Below, one piece after another: positions 1 to 8,910 of a stretch of DNA of 23,106 bases. This DNA is from Microtetraspora glauca. Its GTDB lineage: Bacteria; Actinomycetota; Actinomycetes; Streptomycetales; Streptomycetaceae. The stretch's first letter is position 1. Each line of letters starts with the position of its first letter. The notes beneath the pieces are model-generated. The model did no database searches and was not told where the DNA came from. It saw nothing but the letters and a program-made list of their open reading frames with translations. The position numbers and the translations under genes were made by a program. The stretch lies in the NCBI GenBank assembly GCA_000721275.1, contig JOFO01000084.1:1-23106 (forward strand), given 5' to 3'.

Positions 1-55
1 GTGCAGCGCGTGGTGGACGTGCCCGATGCCGTAGTAGCCGCTGACGCCGGCGAGG
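1..55. repeat. Inverted near-copy of bases 169-223, probable contig-edge artefact
   Basis: Bases 1-55 are the reverse complement of 169-223 with three differences, at 29, 41 and 47. Similarity stops abruptly after base 55. Read on the minus strand, the segment gives a degraded copy of the PntA membrane segment ([13 protein letters not shown] against [13 protein letters not shown]). All three changes are T to G at second codon positions on that strand and replace Val or Ile with Gly or Ser, which is not how a selected membrane helix drifts. In the pntA frame this segment places two consecutive TAG stops at 32-37. A fold-back or chimeric read at a contig end is the simplest reading; a genuine inverted partial duplication is the alternative. 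Confidence 0.7.
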
Positions 56-61
56 GAACCG

Positions 62-409
62 GCGTCACAGGCCCGCCGCTTCGCCGGCGTGGCCCTCGGC
101 GCCCTCGCGCTCCTCCTCGCCGTCGGCTTCGCCCCGGCCGCGCTCCTGCCGCACGTCACCGTCTTCGTCCTCGCCGTCGTCATCGGCTACTACGTCATCG
201 GGCACGTCCACCACGCGCTGCACACCCCGCTGATGTCGGTGACCAACGCGATCTCCGGGATCATCGTCGTCGGCGCCCTGCTCCAGATCGGCCACGGCGG
301 CACCGCCGTCACCGTGCTGTCGGCCGCCGCGATCCTGCTGGCGAGCATCAACGTCTTCGGCGGCTTCGCGGTGACCCACCGCATGCTCCGCATGTTCCAC
401 AGGAGCTGA
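62..409 (+). CDS. pntA: NAD(P) transhydrogenase alpha subunit, C-terminal part (5' truncated)
   Basis: This is the membrane-embedded C-terminal piece of the alpha subunit of proton-translocating NAD(P)+ transhydrogenase, which couples hydride transfer from NADH to NADP+ to proton flow across the plasma membrane. The visible 115 residues contain hydrophobic helices and the conserved stretch [16 protein letters not shown], followed by [19 protein letters not shown], both as in the end of fused E. coli-type PntA. The NAD-binding domain that should precede it is missing. The frame is open only from about base 38, behind two TAG codons in the inverted segment at the window edge, so the left limit is a junction and not a start codon. 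The GTG at 89 is internal to the family alignment. The gene ends one base before pntB, and AGGAG at 401-405 serves pntB. Confidence 0.85.
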   Translation, partial: ASQARRFAGVALGALALLLAVGFAPAALLPHVTVFVLAVVIGYYVIGHVHHALHTPLMSVTNAISGIIVVGALLQIGHGGTAVTVLSAAAILLASINVFGGFAVTHRMLRMFHRS

Positions 410-410
410 C

Positions 411-1829
411 ATGACCGCCACCCACGCCGCCCAGGCGGCCTACCTCGTCGCCGCGCTGCTGTTCGTCCTCGCCCTCGCCGGACTCTCCCGGCACGAGTCG
501 GCCCGGCTCGGCAACGCCTTCGGCATGCTCGGCATGGGCGTCGCCCTCGCCGCCACCGTCGTCCTCGCCGCCGACCGGGGCATCGGCGCCGGCGCCGCCG
601 GCCTGCTCGCCGCCGCCATGCTGGCCGGCGCCCTCATCGGCCTCGGGCGCGCCCGGGGCGTCGAGATGACGGGCATGCCCGAACTGATCGCGCTGCTCCA
701 CTCCTTCGTCGGCCTCGCCGCCGTCCTCGTCGGCTGGAACGGTTACCTCGAGGTCGAGCACCACCCCGGCGGCCCCGAGGCCGCCGCCCTCGACGCGCTC
801 GGCACCCTCGGCATCCACCACGCCGAGGTCGTCATCGGCGTCTTCATCGGCGCGGTCACCTTCACCGGCTCGGTCGTCGCCTACCTCAAGCTCGCCGGCC
901 GCGTCGCCTCCCGGCCCCTGACACTCCCCGGCAAGAACGTCCTCAACCTCGGCGCGCTCGTCGTCCTCGCCGCGCTGGCCGTCCGCTTCACCGCCGCGCC
1001 CGCGCTCTGGCCGCTCGCCGCGGCGACCGTCCTCGCGCTGGCGCTCGGCTGGCACCTGGTCGCCTCCATCGGCGGCGGCGACATGCCCGTCGTCGTCTCC
1101 ATGCTCAACAGCTACTCCGGCTGGGCGGCGGCGGCCTCCGGCTTCCTCCTCGGCAACGACCTGCTGATCGTCACCGGCGCCCTCGTCGGCTCCTCCGGCG
1201 CCTACCTGTCGTACCTCATGTGCCGGGCGATGAACCGCTCCTTCCTCTCGGTCATCGCCGGCGGCTTCGGCGTCGAGGCGCCGGCCGGTTCGGCGGCGGA
1301 CCACGGCGAGCACCAGGAGATCACCGTCCAGGGCGCCGCCGAACTCCTCGGCGACGCCCGGTCGGTGATCATCACCCCCGGTTACGGCATGGCCGTCGCC
1401 CAGGCGCAGTACCCGGTCGCCGAGCTCACCGCGAAGCTCCGCGCGCGGGGCGTCGACGTCCGCTTCGGCATCCACCCGGTCGCCGGCCGACTGCCCGGCC
1501 ACATGAACGTGCTGCTGGCCGAGGCGAAGGTGCCGTACGACATCGTCCTGGAGATGGACGAGATCAACGGGGACTTCGCCGACACCGACGTCGTCCTCGT
1601 CATCGGCGCCAACGACACCGTCAACCCGGCCGGCGCCGAGGACCCCGCCAGCCCCCTGGCCGGCATGCCGGTCCTCACCGTCTGGGAGGCCGACCGGGTG
1701 ATCGTCTTCAAACGCTCGATGGCCTCCGGCTACGCGGGCGTCCAGAACCCCCTCTTCTTCCGCGAGAACACCGCGATGCTCTTCGGCGACGCCAAGGACC
1801 GCGTGGAGGAGATCGTCGCCGCCCTCTGA
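411..1829 (+). CDS. pntB: NAD(P) transhydrogenase beta subunit
   Basis: The 472-residue beta subunit of the proton-pumping transhydrogenase, close to the usual 460-470 residues. The first ~270 residues are a series of membrane helices that complete the proton channel. The C-terminal ~180 residues form the NADP(H)-binding domain, with the dinucleotide-binding [10 protein letters not shown] motif and the late [17 protein letters not shown] motif, both diagnostic. The ATG at 411 has AGGAG five bases upstream and follows the pntA stop by one base, so the two subunits are made from one message. The complex probably balances NADH and NADPH pools. The gene ends 17 bp before the convergent S51 peptidase gene, with no obvious terminator between them. 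Confidence 0.95.
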   Translation: MTATHAAQAAYLVAALLFVLALAGLSRHESARLGNAFGMLGMGVALAATVVLAADRGIGAGAAGLLAAAMLAGALIGLGRARGVEMTGMPELIALLHSFVGLAAVLVGWNGYLEVEHHPGGPEAAALDALGTLGIHHAEVVIGVFIGAVTFTGSVVAYLKLAGRVASRPLTLPGKNVLNLGALVVLAALAVRFTAAPALWPLAAATVLALALGWHLVASIGGGDMPVVVSMLNSYSGWAAAASGFLLGNDLLIVTGALVGSSGAYLSYLMCRAMNRSFLSVIAGGFGVEAPAGSAADHGEHQEITVQGAAELLGDARSVIITPGYGMAVAQAQYPVAELTAKLRARGVDVRFGIHPVAGRLPGHMNVLLAEAKVPYDIVLEMDEINGDFADTDVVLVIGANDTVNPAGAEDPASPLAGMPVLTVWEADRVIVFKRSMASGYAGVQNPLFFRENTAMLFGDAKDRVEEIVAAL

Positions 1830-1846
1830 CCGGGGTCGGGGCCGGG

Positions 1847-3274
1847 TCAGCTCCTGGCGACGGCGCAGCTGTAGGGCGTGCTCCCGGAGCCGCTGTACGC
1901 CTCCATGTCGAGGTAGTAGGTGCCGGCGCCGGCGGCGGTCCTGGTGAAGGACAGCGACTCGTCGGTGCCGGCGCCGTCGTTGACGGAGCGTTCCAGGGTG
2001 GTGCCCGCGGAGTCGAGCCAGTACAGGTCGGCGTCGTAGGCGGAGGGGACGGCGCAGTTCACCGTGACGGTCTGTCCGGTGTTCAGGGAGACCTTGAAGT
2101 AGTCGCGGTCGGTGGCCGACTTCATGGCGCCGGTCAGAGTGCCGGGAGAGGCCAGGGCGGTGGCGTCGTCGGCGGTGTCGCGGGTGTCGTTGGGCTCGCT
2201 CTCGGCGAGCGTGGCCCCGCCGCCTTGGCCGCCGCAGTCGGTCACCGGCGTACCGCTGTAGAGGTGGGCGTCGGCGACGCCGTTCGTCACGCTGCGGAGG
2301 TAGTAGCCGCAGGTGGGACGGTTCTTGAAGTCGAAGGTGGAGCCGGGGGCCAGGCGCCAGATCTTGAAGCCGCTGTAGGTGAGGGGCTTCCGGTCGACCG
2401 CTTGTTCCGGCTGGTGGTCGGCGAGGACGACGTACGCGTCCTTGCCGTACGAGGTCGCCAGGCCGTCGCGGTCCACGAACAGCGAGCCGCCGCCCTCCTC
2501 CACCCCGACGCCCCAGGCGGCGCCGCCGGGCGCGAGCCCGTCCTTCACGGCCCGGGCGAGGAACGCCATCGTGCGGCCCATGCGGTCGCGGGCCACGAAG
2601 TGGGAGTCGTTGACGACGCCTCCGTAGTGCGCCCACGCGAACATGCCGGTGGTGAAGCTGACGTACCGGTCGTAGGGGTTGGCGAGGGCTTCCGCGCTGG
2701 TGACGCTGCCATTGCAGGCGTCGTAGACGATCGGGCTGTTGATGTGGTGGCCCGCGCTGCCGCCGCCGGAGCCGCCGCCCTTGGCCACCACCGACTCGAC
2801 GGACGCCTCCAGGGCGGTGCCCTTCCAGGCGGCGTAGCGGCACTGGTCGCCGCCGGCGAAGTAGACGAACTCGGCGTTGCGGATGTCGGTGTTGACCTGG
2901 CTGTTGTTTCCGTCGCTCGCGGTTGTGAGCGTCCAGGTCGTACAGGAGTTGACCCCGGTCAGCCCCATGACGGCGTCGCACTCGGGCGTCTTGCTGCCCG
3001 ACGTGGGGGCCGAGCCGGCCAGGACGACCACGTCGAGCGTTCCGGTACCGCCCCTGATGGCGTCGAGCGCGCGGGTCATCGAGGCGGTGACCACGCCGCC
3101 GGCGCCGTTCATCGTGAACGCCGGGCCGTTCCACGCACCGCGGCTCACGTCGGAGGCGCTGCCGAGGCGGATCCGGTCGGCCGCCGCGTGCGCGGGCTGA
3201 TGCGCGACCAGCGCGGTGGTGAGGGCGGCGAGGCCGACGGCGGCCGAGGTGACTCTGAGCGAACGAGGTGGCAT
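1847..3274 (-). CDS. Secreted peptidase S51 (cyanophycinase-like) with C-terminal PPC domain
   Basis: A 475-residue secreted serine hydrolase of the S51 (cyanophycinase/dipeptidase E) type. Residues 1-31 form a Sec signal peptide ending AHA-AA. The catalytic domain has FAGGDQCR (139-146), the nucleophile elbow GGGSAGHH with Ser173, the NDSHFVARDRMGR segment with His225, and GVGVEE (255-260) where cyanophycinases have a G-(I/L)-(D/E)-E motif. Residues 357-472 look like a bacterial pre-peptidase C-terminal (PPC) domain (EPNDT start, DRDYFKVSL core), common on secreted peptidases. The start at 3274 was chosen because GGGAG lies five bases upstream and the signal peptide follows directly; an ATG at 3328 lacks a ribosome site. 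An RpiR-type operator candidate lies 80 bp upstream. The elbow is GGSAG, not the usual G(T/S)SAG, so activity on cyanophycin itself is uncertain; related isoaspartyl or acidic peptides are possible. Confidence 0.85.
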   Translation of the reverse strand: MPPRSLRVTSAAVGLAALTTALVAHQPAHAAADRIRLGSASDVSRGAWNGPAFTMNGAGGVVTASMTRALDAIRGGTGTLDVVVLAGSAPTSGSKTPECDAVMGLTGVNSCTTWTLTTASDGNNSQVNTDIRNAEFVYFAGGDQCRYAAWKGTALEASVESVVAKGGGSGGGSAGHHINSPIVYDACNGSVTSAEALANPYDRYVSFTTGMFAWAHYGGVVNDSHFVARDRMGRTMAFLARAVKDGLAPGGAAWGVGVEEGGGSLFVDRDGLATSYGKDAYVVLADHQPEQAVDRKPLTYSGFKIWRLAPGSTFDFKNRPTCGYYLRSVTNGVADAHLYSGTPVTDCGGQGGGATLAESEPNDTRDTADDATALASPGTLTGAMKSATDRDYFKVSLNTGQTVTVNCAVPSAYDADLYWLDSAGTTLERSVNDGAGTDESLSFTRTAAGAGTYYLDMEAYSGSGSTPYSCAVARS

Positions 3275-3353
3275 CTGCGCTCCCAGGGGGTGGACGGCGG
3301 CCCCGGAGTGGGGCTGGTTGCGGAACATACAAGTACGGCCGGAGAAGCGGAAG

Positions 3354-3369
3354 ATGTAAGGCCGTTACG
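3354..3369 (+). promoter_or_regulatory. Candidate RpiR operator, site A
   Basis: ATGTAAGGCCGTTACG, an imperfect palindrome with TGTAA and TTACG arms, lies 80 bp upstream of the first S51 gene in the divergent intergenic region. The same pattern occurs at 3459-3475 and 9896-9912, only in front of genes of this cluster. Binding by the RpiR protein encoded at 8911-9789 is inferred from position and from the TGTA...TACA-type palindromes bound by relatives such as HexR. Confidence 0.55.
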
Positions 3370-3458
3370 GCGATGATTCCTGCGAAGGTGCCTCTCCTGA
3401 GTGGTGCGAACCTGTCGATACTGCGCATGTGAGGGAGGTGAGGGGCGTGTTACGTGAA

Positions 3459-3475
3459 CGTAATGGGACTTACAT
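3459..3475 (-). promoter_or_regulatory. Candidate RpiR operator, site B
   Basis: On the minus strand this reads ATGTAAGTCCCATTACG, 90 bp before the importer lipoprotein start. Its CGTAA arm also forms a second dyad with TTACG at 3450-3454 (TTACG-TGAA-CGTAA). Its TTACAT end sits where a -35 element would be for a weak -10 around CATATGTAA (3493-3501), which would suit repression. The promoter assignment is tentative. Confidence 0.55.
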
Positions 3476-3564
3476 CTAGCCAGTTCGAACCTGCATATGT
3501 AACTTCTCTGCTGTGTCTGACGGCCCGATTCCGTCGGCAGGAAATCACCGAGAGGTTCCACGCG

Positions 3565-4506
3565 ATGAACGCTCGTATCGCACGCCCCACCACGGCCGCC
3601 GCCGTCGCGGCGGCCCTGTTCGCGTCGCTGTCCGCCTGCGGAGGCGACGACGCCGCAGCCCCCTCCGGCAAGGTCGTCATCGCCGGCACGGAGATCGTCA
3701 AGGACCAGAAGCTGCACGACCTGCTCCCGGAGAAGATCAGGAAGGCCGGTGCGGTCCGCGTCGCGACCGACGTCCCGTACCCGCCGTTCGAGATGTTCGT
3801 GAAGGAGGGCGAACCCGCCCTCACCGGGCTGGACTACGACCTCGGCCAGGCGCTGGGCGCGAAGCTCGGCGTGCGGTTCGCCTTCACCCCGCAGAAGTTC
3901 GACGGCATCGTCCCCGCCATCCAGGCCGGCAAGTTCGACGTCGCCATGTCCGCCATCACCGACAACAAGGAACGGCAGCAGGTCGTCGACTTCGTCGACT
4001 ACTCCCGGTCCGGCTCCGGCATCCTCGTCGCCGAGGGCAACCCGGCGAAGGTGACCACCCTCGACGACCTCTGCGGGCGGAAGGTCGCCGTCCAGACCGC
4101 CACCAACCAGCTCGACCTCCTCAAGGAGCACCAGGCCGCCTGCGAGAAGGCCGGCCAGGGGAAGATCGACATCCAGACCTTCCCCAAGGACTCCGACGCC
4201 CAGCTCGCCCTGCGCTCCGGCAAGGTCGTCGCCCAGGTCCTCACCAAGCCCGCCGCAGGCTGGGTCGCCAAGACCGCCGACGACGGCAAGGCGTTCGACC
4301 TCGCCGAGGACCCCGCCGCCCCGGGCGGCTACAACGCCTCCCCGAACGGCATCGCCGTCAGCAAGGACCTCCCGCAGCTGACCGACGCGATCCAGAAGGC
4401 GCTCCAGGAGCTCATCGACGACGGCACGGTCGCCGCCGTGTACGGCAAGTACGGCGTCGCCTCCATCGCCGTCGAGGAAGCCACCAAGAACGCGGCGGTG
4501 GACTAG
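3565..4506 (+). CDS. Polar amino-acid ABC transporter substrate-binding lipoprotein
   Basis: A 313-residue extracellular solute-binding protein of family 3 (polar amino acids, opines). A lipoprotein signal peptide ends in LSAC with Cys25 as the lipidated residue. The mature protein shows the family opening [15 protein letters not shown], then [11 protein letters not shown] and [20 protein letters not shown]. The ATG at 3565 is preferred because GAGAGG precedes it by about eight bases and the signal peptide starts there; an ATG at 3454 would add 37 residues without a ribosome site and would run through operator site B. It is the first gene of the importer operon and is followed two bases after its stop by the permease gene. 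Inferred role: binding the dipeptide or amino acid released outside the cell by the flanking S51 enzymes. The ligand cannot be read from sequence. Confidence 0.92.
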   Translation: MNARIARPTTAAAVAAALFASLSACGGDDAAAPSGKVVIAGTEIVKDQKLHDLLPEKIRKAGAVRVATDVPYPPFEMFVKEGEPALTGLDYDLGQALGAKLGVRFAFTPQKFDGIVPAIQAGKFDVAMSAITDNKERQQVVDFVDYSRSGSGILVAEGNPAKVTTLDDLCGRKVAVQTATNQLDLLKEHQAACEKAGQGKIDIQTFPKDSDAQLALRSGKVVAQVLTKPAAGWVAKTADDGKAFDLAEDPAAPGGYNASPNGIAVSKDLPQLTDAIQKALQELIDDGTVAAVYGKYGVASIAVEEATKNAAVD

Positions 4507-4508
4507 AG

Positions 4509-5474
4509 ATGGCCGGCACCGCCAAGCTCCTCCAGAGCCCCACCGCCACCGAGCAGCCCCTGACCGGGGAACTCGAGATCGTCCCCGTCCGCAACTACGC
4601 GCGCTGGACCGCGGCCGTCGCCGCGGTGCTCGCCCTCGTCGGACTGATCGGCTCCCTCGCCAGGAACGACAACCTCCGCTGGGACGTCGTCGGCGACTAC
4701 CTCTTCGCCGACCTCGTCTTCGACGGGCTCGCGACGACCCTCTGGCTCACCGCCGCCGCCATGCTCCTCGGTCTGGGCCTCGGCACGCTGATCGCCGTCA
4801 TGCGGCTCTCGTCCAGCCCCGTGCTGTACGGCCTGGCCAACGCGTTCGTCTGGGTCTTCCGCGGCACCCCGCTGCTCGTCCAGATCATCTTCTGGGGCTA
4901 CGCCGCCGCCCTGTACGCGTACGTCAAGATCGGCATCCCCTTCACCGACGTCACGTTCTTCCAGGCCGAGACCAACGCCCTGCTGACGCCCGCGGTCGCG
5001 GCCCTCCTCGCCCTCGGACTCAACGAGGCCGCGTACGCCTCCGAGATCGTCCGCGCCGGCATCCAGTCCGTCGACCCCGGCCAGGCGGAGGCCGCGCACT
5101 CGCTGGGCATGCGGCCCGCGCTCACCATGCGCCGGATCGTGCTGCCGCAGGCCATGCGGGTCATCATCCCGCCGATGGGCAACGAGACCATCAACATGCT
5201 CAAGATGACCGCGCTGGTCTCGGTCATCTCCGCCCACGACCTGATGTCCAACATCCAGGACGTGTACGCCCAGAACTACCAGGTCATCCCCATGCTGGTG
5301 GTCGCCAGCATCTGGTACCTGGCCCTCGTCACCCTCCTCGGCGTGCCGCAGGCGTGGCTGGAGCGGCGGTACGGACGCGGCACCACCCGCGCCGGGCACG
5401 TCTCGCCGTTCCGGCGCCTCCTCGGCGGCACCGCGGAGCGGTTCGGCAAGAACAGCAAGGAGCAGAGCCGATGA
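4509..5474 (+). CDS. Polar amino-acid ABC transporter permease (HisM/GlnP type)
   Basis: A 321-residue membrane permease of the polar amino-acid uptake family. A hydrophilic N-terminus of ~30 residues is followed by a first helix (32-51) and a BPD-type transmembrane domain from about residue 70. It carries [13 protein letters not shown] (117-129) and the EAA loop that docks the ATPase (EAAHSLGM near 194, [13 protein letters not shown] near 210-222), both typical. The start lies two bases after the lipoprotein stop with no strong ribosome site of its own, so translational coupling is likely. Only one permease gene is present, so the channel is probably a homodimer. The last four bases overlap the ATPase start (ATGA). 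Confidence 0.93.
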   Translation: MAGTAKLLQSPTATEQPLTGELEIVPVRNYARWTAAVAAVLALVGLIGSLARNDNLRWDVVGDYLFADLVFDGLATTLWLTAAAMLLGLGLGTLIAVMRLSSSPVLYGLANAFVWVFRGTPLLVQIIFWGYAAALYAYVKIGIPFTDVTFFQAETNALLTPAVAALLALGLNEAAYASEIVRAGIQSVDPGQAEAAHSLGMRPALTMRRIVLPQAMRVIIPPMGNETINMLKMTALVSVISAHDLMSNIQDVYAQNYQVIPMLVVASIWYLALVTLLGVPQAWLERRYGRGTTRAGHVSPFRRLLGGTAERFGKNSKEQSR

Positions 5475-6235
5475 GCACCCCCATGGTGCGCGCCGAAGGC
5501 GTCCGCAAGCACTTCGGGAAGCTGGAGGTCCTCAAGGGCATCGACCTCACCGTCGAACGCGGCCAGGTCTGCTGCCTCCTCGGCCCGTCCGGATCGGGCA
5601 AGTCGACGTTCCTGCGCTGCATCAACCACCTGGAGAAGGTCGACGGCGGCCTGCTCACCGTCGACGGCGAACTCGTCGGCTACCGCCGGCAGGGCGACAG
5701 GCTCCACGAGCTGCGCGAGCGCGAGGTCGCCGACCGCCGCCGCGACATCGGCATGGTCTTCCAGCGGTTCAACCTCTTCCCCCACATGACGGCCGTCGAG
5801 AACGTGATGGAGGCCCCCGTCAAGGTCGCCGGCGTCCCCCGCACGGAAGCGCGCGCCCACGCTCACGACCTGCTCGCGCGCGTCGGGCTCGGCGACCGCG
5901 CCGGCCACTACCCGGCCCAGCTCTCCGGCGGCCAGCAGCAGCGCGTCGCCATCGCCCGCGCGCTCGCCATGAAGCCCAAGCTGATGCTCTTCGACGAGCC
6001 CACCTCCGCCCTCGACCCCGAACTCGTCGGCGACGTCCTGGACGTGATGCGGCAGCTCGCCGCGGACGGCATGACCATGGTCGTCGTCACCCACGAGATC
6101 GGCTTCGCCCGCGAGGTCGGCGACACCGCCGTCTTCATGGACGAAGGAGTCGTCGTGGAGGAGGGCGACCCCCGCCGCGTGCTCGTCGAGCCGGAGCAGG
6201 AGCGCACCCGCGCCTTCCTGTCGAAGGTCCTGTGA
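5471..6235 (+). CDS. Polar amino-acid ABC transporter ATP-binding protein (GlnQ type)
   Basis: A 254-residue ABC ATPase energising the importer at the inner membrane face. All motifs are intact: Walker A GPSGSGKS (38-45), Q-loop Gln98 in FQRFNLF, signature LSGGQQQR (151-158), Walker B LMLFDEP (171-177) and switch His208 in VVTHE. Residues ~70-90 form a slightly longer charged insertion before the Q-loop, as seen in many actinobacterial GlnQ-type proteins. The ATG overlaps the permease stop, with AAGGAG upstream. The next gene overlaps its stop as GTGA, so permease, ATPase and M20 peptidase are one tightly coupled translation unit. Confidence 0.95.
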   Translation: MSTPMVRAEGVRKHFGKLEVLKGIDLTVERGQVCCLLGPSGSGKSTFLRCINHLEKVDGGLLTVDGELVGYRRQGDRLHELREREVADRRRDIGMVFQRFNLFPHMTAVENVMEAPVKVAGVPRTEARAHAHDLLARVGLGDRAGHYPAQLSGGQQQRVAIARALAMKPKLMLFDEPTSALDPELVGDVLDVMRQLAADGMTMVVVTHEIGFAREVGDTAVFMDEGVVVEEGDPRRVLVEPEQERTRAFLSKVL

Positions 6236-7449
6236 GCACCCCCACCCGCCGCCAGGACCGGCTCGGCGACCTCCTCGGCCTGGCCCGCGCCCGCCGCGCC
6301 GGCTACCTGCGCGACCTGGCGGAGCTCGTCTCCCTCGACTCCGGCTCCTACAGCGCCGACGGCGTCGACCGGGTCGCCGACTGGATCGAGCGCCGGCTCG
6401 TACGGCTCGGCTTCGACGTGGAACGCGTCCGCTTCCCGGCCGGGCCCGACGGGCAGCGGACCGGCGACGCGCTCGTCGGCCGGAAGCGCGGCGGACTTCC
6501 CGAGGCGGAGGGCGGCCGCAGGGTCCTCCTCGCCGGCCACATGGACACCGTCTTCGAGGACGGCACCGCCGCCGCCCGCCCCTTCCGGATCGAGGGCTCC
6601 ACGGCGTACGGTCCCGGCGTCAGCGACGACAAGGGCGGCCTGCTCGCCGGGCTCACCGCCCTGGAGATCCTGGGCGAGTGCGGCGTCGACGCGTACGACG
6701 AGCTGGTCCTGCTCGCCACCCCCGACGAGGAGATCGGCTCGCCCGCCAGCCGGCCGCTGATCGAGGCGACGGCCGCCGGCGTGCACTACGGACTCGGTCT
6801 CGAATGCGCCCGGGAGAACGGCGACCTCGTCATCGCCCGCAAGGGCGTCGCCGACTTCCGCCTCACCGTCACCGGCCGGGCCGCCCACGCCGGCATCGAA
6901 CCGGAGCGCGGCGCGAACGCGGCGCTCGCCGCCGCCCACCTCACCGTCGCCCTCCAGGCCCTCAACGGGCACTGGGACGACGTGACGGTCAACGTCGGCG
7001 TCGTGCGGGCGGGAACGCGCGCCAACATCGTCTGTCCCCAGGCGGAACTGCGCATCGAGGTCCGCGCCGCCACGACGGCCGACATCCAGCGCGTCACCCG
7101 CGCCATCCGCGAAGCCGCCGACCATCCCGGCGTCCCCGGTGTCACCGTCGAGGTCGAACAGCTCGACCTCTGCCCGCCCATGGAGGACACCCCCGCCTCC
7201 CGGCGCATGTTCGACCACGCGTGCCGGGCCGCGCACGCGGCCGGCATCGAGCTGGGCGCCGCCGCCACCGGAGGAGTCGGCGACGCCAACCTCATCGCCG
7301 GCGCGGGAGTCCCCGTCCTCGACGGCCTGGGACCCGTCGGAGGCGCCGACCACACCCCCCAGGAGTGGCTCGACGTCACCAGCGTCCCCCAGCGCGTCGC
7401 CCTCCTCGCCGACCTGATCGCCTCCCTCGGGGAGGCCGGCAGCGGCTGA
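6232..7449 (+). CDS. M20 family metallopeptidase (carboxypeptidase G2-like)
   Basis: A 405-residue cytoplasmic di-zinc peptidase of the M20/ArgE/CPG2 group. Metal and catalytic residues are all present: His103 and Asp105 in GHMDTVF, Asp132 in GVSDDKGG, the Glu166-Glu167 pair in TPDEEIGS, Glu191 in LGLECARE, and His374 in GADHTPQEW. The lid/dimerisation domain contains [18 protein letters not shown] (214-231). No signal peptide is seen. The GTG start overlaps the ATPase stop by four bases, the clearest sign that the imported solute is its substrate. Family members cut C-terminal Glu or Asp, acyl-amino acids or dipeptides. Here an isoaspartyl (beta-Asp-Xaa) dipeptide is an inferred candidate, since no other isoaspartyl dipeptidase is visible in the window. 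Confidence 0.93.
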   Translation: MSTPTRRQDRLGDLLGLARARRAGYLRDLAELVSLDSGSYSADGVDRVADWIERRLVRLGFDVERVRFPAGPDGQRTGDALVGRKRGGLPEAEGGRRVLLAGHMDTVFEDGTAAARPFRIEGSTAYGPGVSDDKGGLLAGLTALEILGECGVDAYDELVLLATPDEEIGSPASRPLIEATAAGVHYGLGLECARENGDLVIARKGVADFRLTVTGRAAHAGIEPERGANAALAAAHLTVALQALNGHWDDVTVNVGVVRAGTRANIVCPQAELRIEVRAATTADIQRVTRAIREAADHPGVPGVTVEVEQLDLCPPMEDTPASRRMFDHACRAAHAAGIELGAAATGGVGDANLIAGAGVPVLDGLGPVGGADHTPQEWLDVTSVPQRVALLADLIASLGEAGSG

Positions 7450-7459
7450 ACGGCCCGGT

Positions 7460-7480
7460 GCGGGGGTGCTGTCCCCCCGC
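7460..7480 (+). terminator. First of two tandem hairpins after the M20 gene
   Basis: GCGGGGG pairs with CCCCCGC over a seven-base loop, 10 bases after the M20 stop. It is immediately followed by a much stronger hairpin at 7495-7529. There is no T-run. Confidence 0.4.
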
Positions 7481-7494
7481 CCGGCGACGGCCGA

Positions 7495-7529
7495 GCCGGG
7501 CGGACCGGTACGGGTCCGGTCCGCCCGGC
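7495..7529 (+). terminator. Strong hairpin between M20 and the second S51 gene
   Basis: Perfect 14-bp arms (GCCGGGCGGACCGG and its complement) enclose TACGGGT. The hairpin ends 43 bases before the next start codon on the same strand, so it may be a partial terminator, an mRNA-processing or stability element, or an attenuator that lowers expression of the second S51 gene relative to the importer. A U-tract is absent, as is usual in Streptomyces. Confidence 0.6.
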
Positions 7530-7572
7530 AGGCAGAAGAACCCCACCGCCCCTCTCCCGACCGGAGGCACCC

Positions 7573-8883
7573 ATGCGCGTTCCGCCCGACCCCGCCCGCC
7601 GCACCGTCCTCGCCGGCGCCCTCGCCGTCGCCCTCCTCACCGCCGCGTCCGGCGCCACGGCCGCCTCCGCCGCCCACGCCGGACCCGGCCCGGACCGGGC
7701 CCGTACGGGCTCCCTCGTGCTCGTCGGCGGAGCGCTGAAGGAGAACAACACCCGGGTCTACGGCGAGATCATCGAGCGCGCCGGCGGCCCGGAGGCCCGC
7801 ATCGGCGTCATCACCGCCGCCTCCGTCCCCGAGAGCCAGGACCCGCACGCGGGCGACCCCGACCGGTGCAGCAACTCCGCCTGCAACGGCGCCTACTACG
7901 CCGGCGTGTTCAAGCGGCACGGCGCCGCCGACGCCCAGTGGATCCCCCTCGACATCGACCACGTCGCCGACGCCGACTCCGACGCCGTCGTCGCCCAGGT
8001 CGAATCCATGACCGGCTTCTTCTTCGGCGGCGGCGACCAGTACCGCTACGTCACCACCCTCCTGCGCGGCGACGGACGCAAGGACTCCAGGGTCCTCGCC
8101 GCCATCCGCGCCAAGCTCGCGGACGGAGCCGTCGTCGCCGGGTCCTCCGCCGGCGCCCAGATCGCCTCCGGCCCCCACATGGTCACCGGCGGCGAGTCGT
8201 ACGAAGGACTCAGGGACGGCAGCGCCCCCGGCTACTTCGACGACCCGACCCGCCTCGGCCACCTCCCGCACGGCGGCTTCGGCTTCCTCCGCTCCGGACT
8301 CGTCGACACCCACACCGGCGCCTACGGCCGCGAGGGCCGCGCCCTGCGCCTCGCCGCCGACACCGGCCACGACCGCGTCTACGGCCTGGAGGAGAACACC
8401 GCCCTGATCGTCGACCGGCCCGGCACCCCGCACGAGCACCTGACCGTCCTCGGCCCGAACGGCGTCACCGTCCTCGACCTCCGCGACGCCCGCGCGCAGA
8501 ACTCCGCGCACGGCTGGACCCTGCGCCGCGCCCGGTACAGCCACCTCACCGACGGCGACCGGTACGACGCCCGCACCTGGACCCCGCGCGTCGCCCCCGG
8601 CAAGCGGCCCCTCACCCCCACCGCCACGACGCCCGTGCCGGCCAACGGCGACGTCTTCCACTCCACCGCGAACCCGGACGGCGTCCCGTACGCCTTCCGC
8701 ACCACCGCCCGCGCGCTCGCCGCCACCCGCGCGCAGCGCAGCGCGACCGCGACGACCTACGAGACCGGACCCCGGTTCACGGTGACCTTCACCAAGGCAC
8801 CCGGCTTCGCCGCGTACACCGACGGCGCCGGCGGCCCCGGCACCCTCCTCGGCCTGCGGATCGACATCGCGCCCGCGCCCTGA
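7573..8883 (+). CDS. Secreted cyanophycinase-like peptidase S51
   Basis: A 436-residue secreted S51 hydrolase, closer to classical cyanophycinase than the paralogue at 1847-3274. The N-terminus has a twin-arginine-like ARRTVLAG followed by a hydrophobic core and an alanine-rich cleavage region near residue 34. The catalytic domain shows GSLVLVGGALKE (46-57), FFGGGDQYR (150-158), the nucleophile elbow AGSSAGAQ with Ser192, VDTHTGAYGREGR (244-256) with His247, and GLEENTAL (271-278). Known family members hydrolyse cyanophycin (Asp backbone, Arg side chains) to beta-Asp-Arg dipeptides. About 130 further residues lie C-terminal to the core, with no domain I recognise. GGAGG at 7563-7567 supports the start. 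The gene follows the M20 gene on the same strand behind two hairpins. Confidence 0.9.
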   Translation: MRVPPDPARRTVLAGALAVALLTAASGATAASAAHAGPGPDRARTGSLVLVGGALKENNTRVYGEIIERAGGPEARIGVITAASVPESQDPHAGDPDRCSNSACNGAYYAGVFKRHGAADAQWIPLDIDHVADADSDAVVAQVESMTGFFFGGGDQYRYVTTLLRGDGRKDSRVLAAIRAKLADGAVVAGSSAGAQIASGPHMVTGGESYEGLRDGSAPGYFDDPTRLGHLPHGGFGFLRSGLVDTHTGAYGREGRALRLAADTGHDRVYGLEENTALIVDRPGTPHEHLTVLGPNGVTVLDLRDARAQNSAHGWTLRRARYSHLTDGDRYDARTWTPRVAPGKRPLTPTATTPVPANGDVFHSTANPDGVPYAFRTTARALAATRAQRSATATTYETGPRFTVTFTKAPGFAAYTDGAGGPGTLLGLRIDIAPAP

Positions 8884-8889
8884 CCCCGT

Positions 8890-8906
8890 GGGCCGCCGCG
8901 CGGCCC
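8890..8906. terminator. Hairpin between convergent S51 and RpiR genes
   Basis: GGGCCGC and GCGGCCC pair around a CGC loop in the 27-bp gap between two convergent genes. The position suits a bidirectional terminator; the stem is short. Confidence 0.4.
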
Positions 8907-8910
8907 CGCC

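Noticed and set aside
348..3428. Minus-strand open frame of about 1,000 codons across pntB and the S51 gene
   Set aside because: Low-complexity Arg/Gly/Asp-rich translation opposite or out of frame with clear genes; typical of high-GC shadow frames.
3454..3564. Longer start for the importer lipoprotein at 3454
   Set aside because: It would place 37 residues before the lipoprotein signal peptide, lacks a ribosome site and covers the operator candidate.
5908..8661. Minus-strand open frame of about 900 codons across the ATPase, M20 and second S51 genes
   Set aside because: No family motif; it mirrors three well-supported plus-strand genes.
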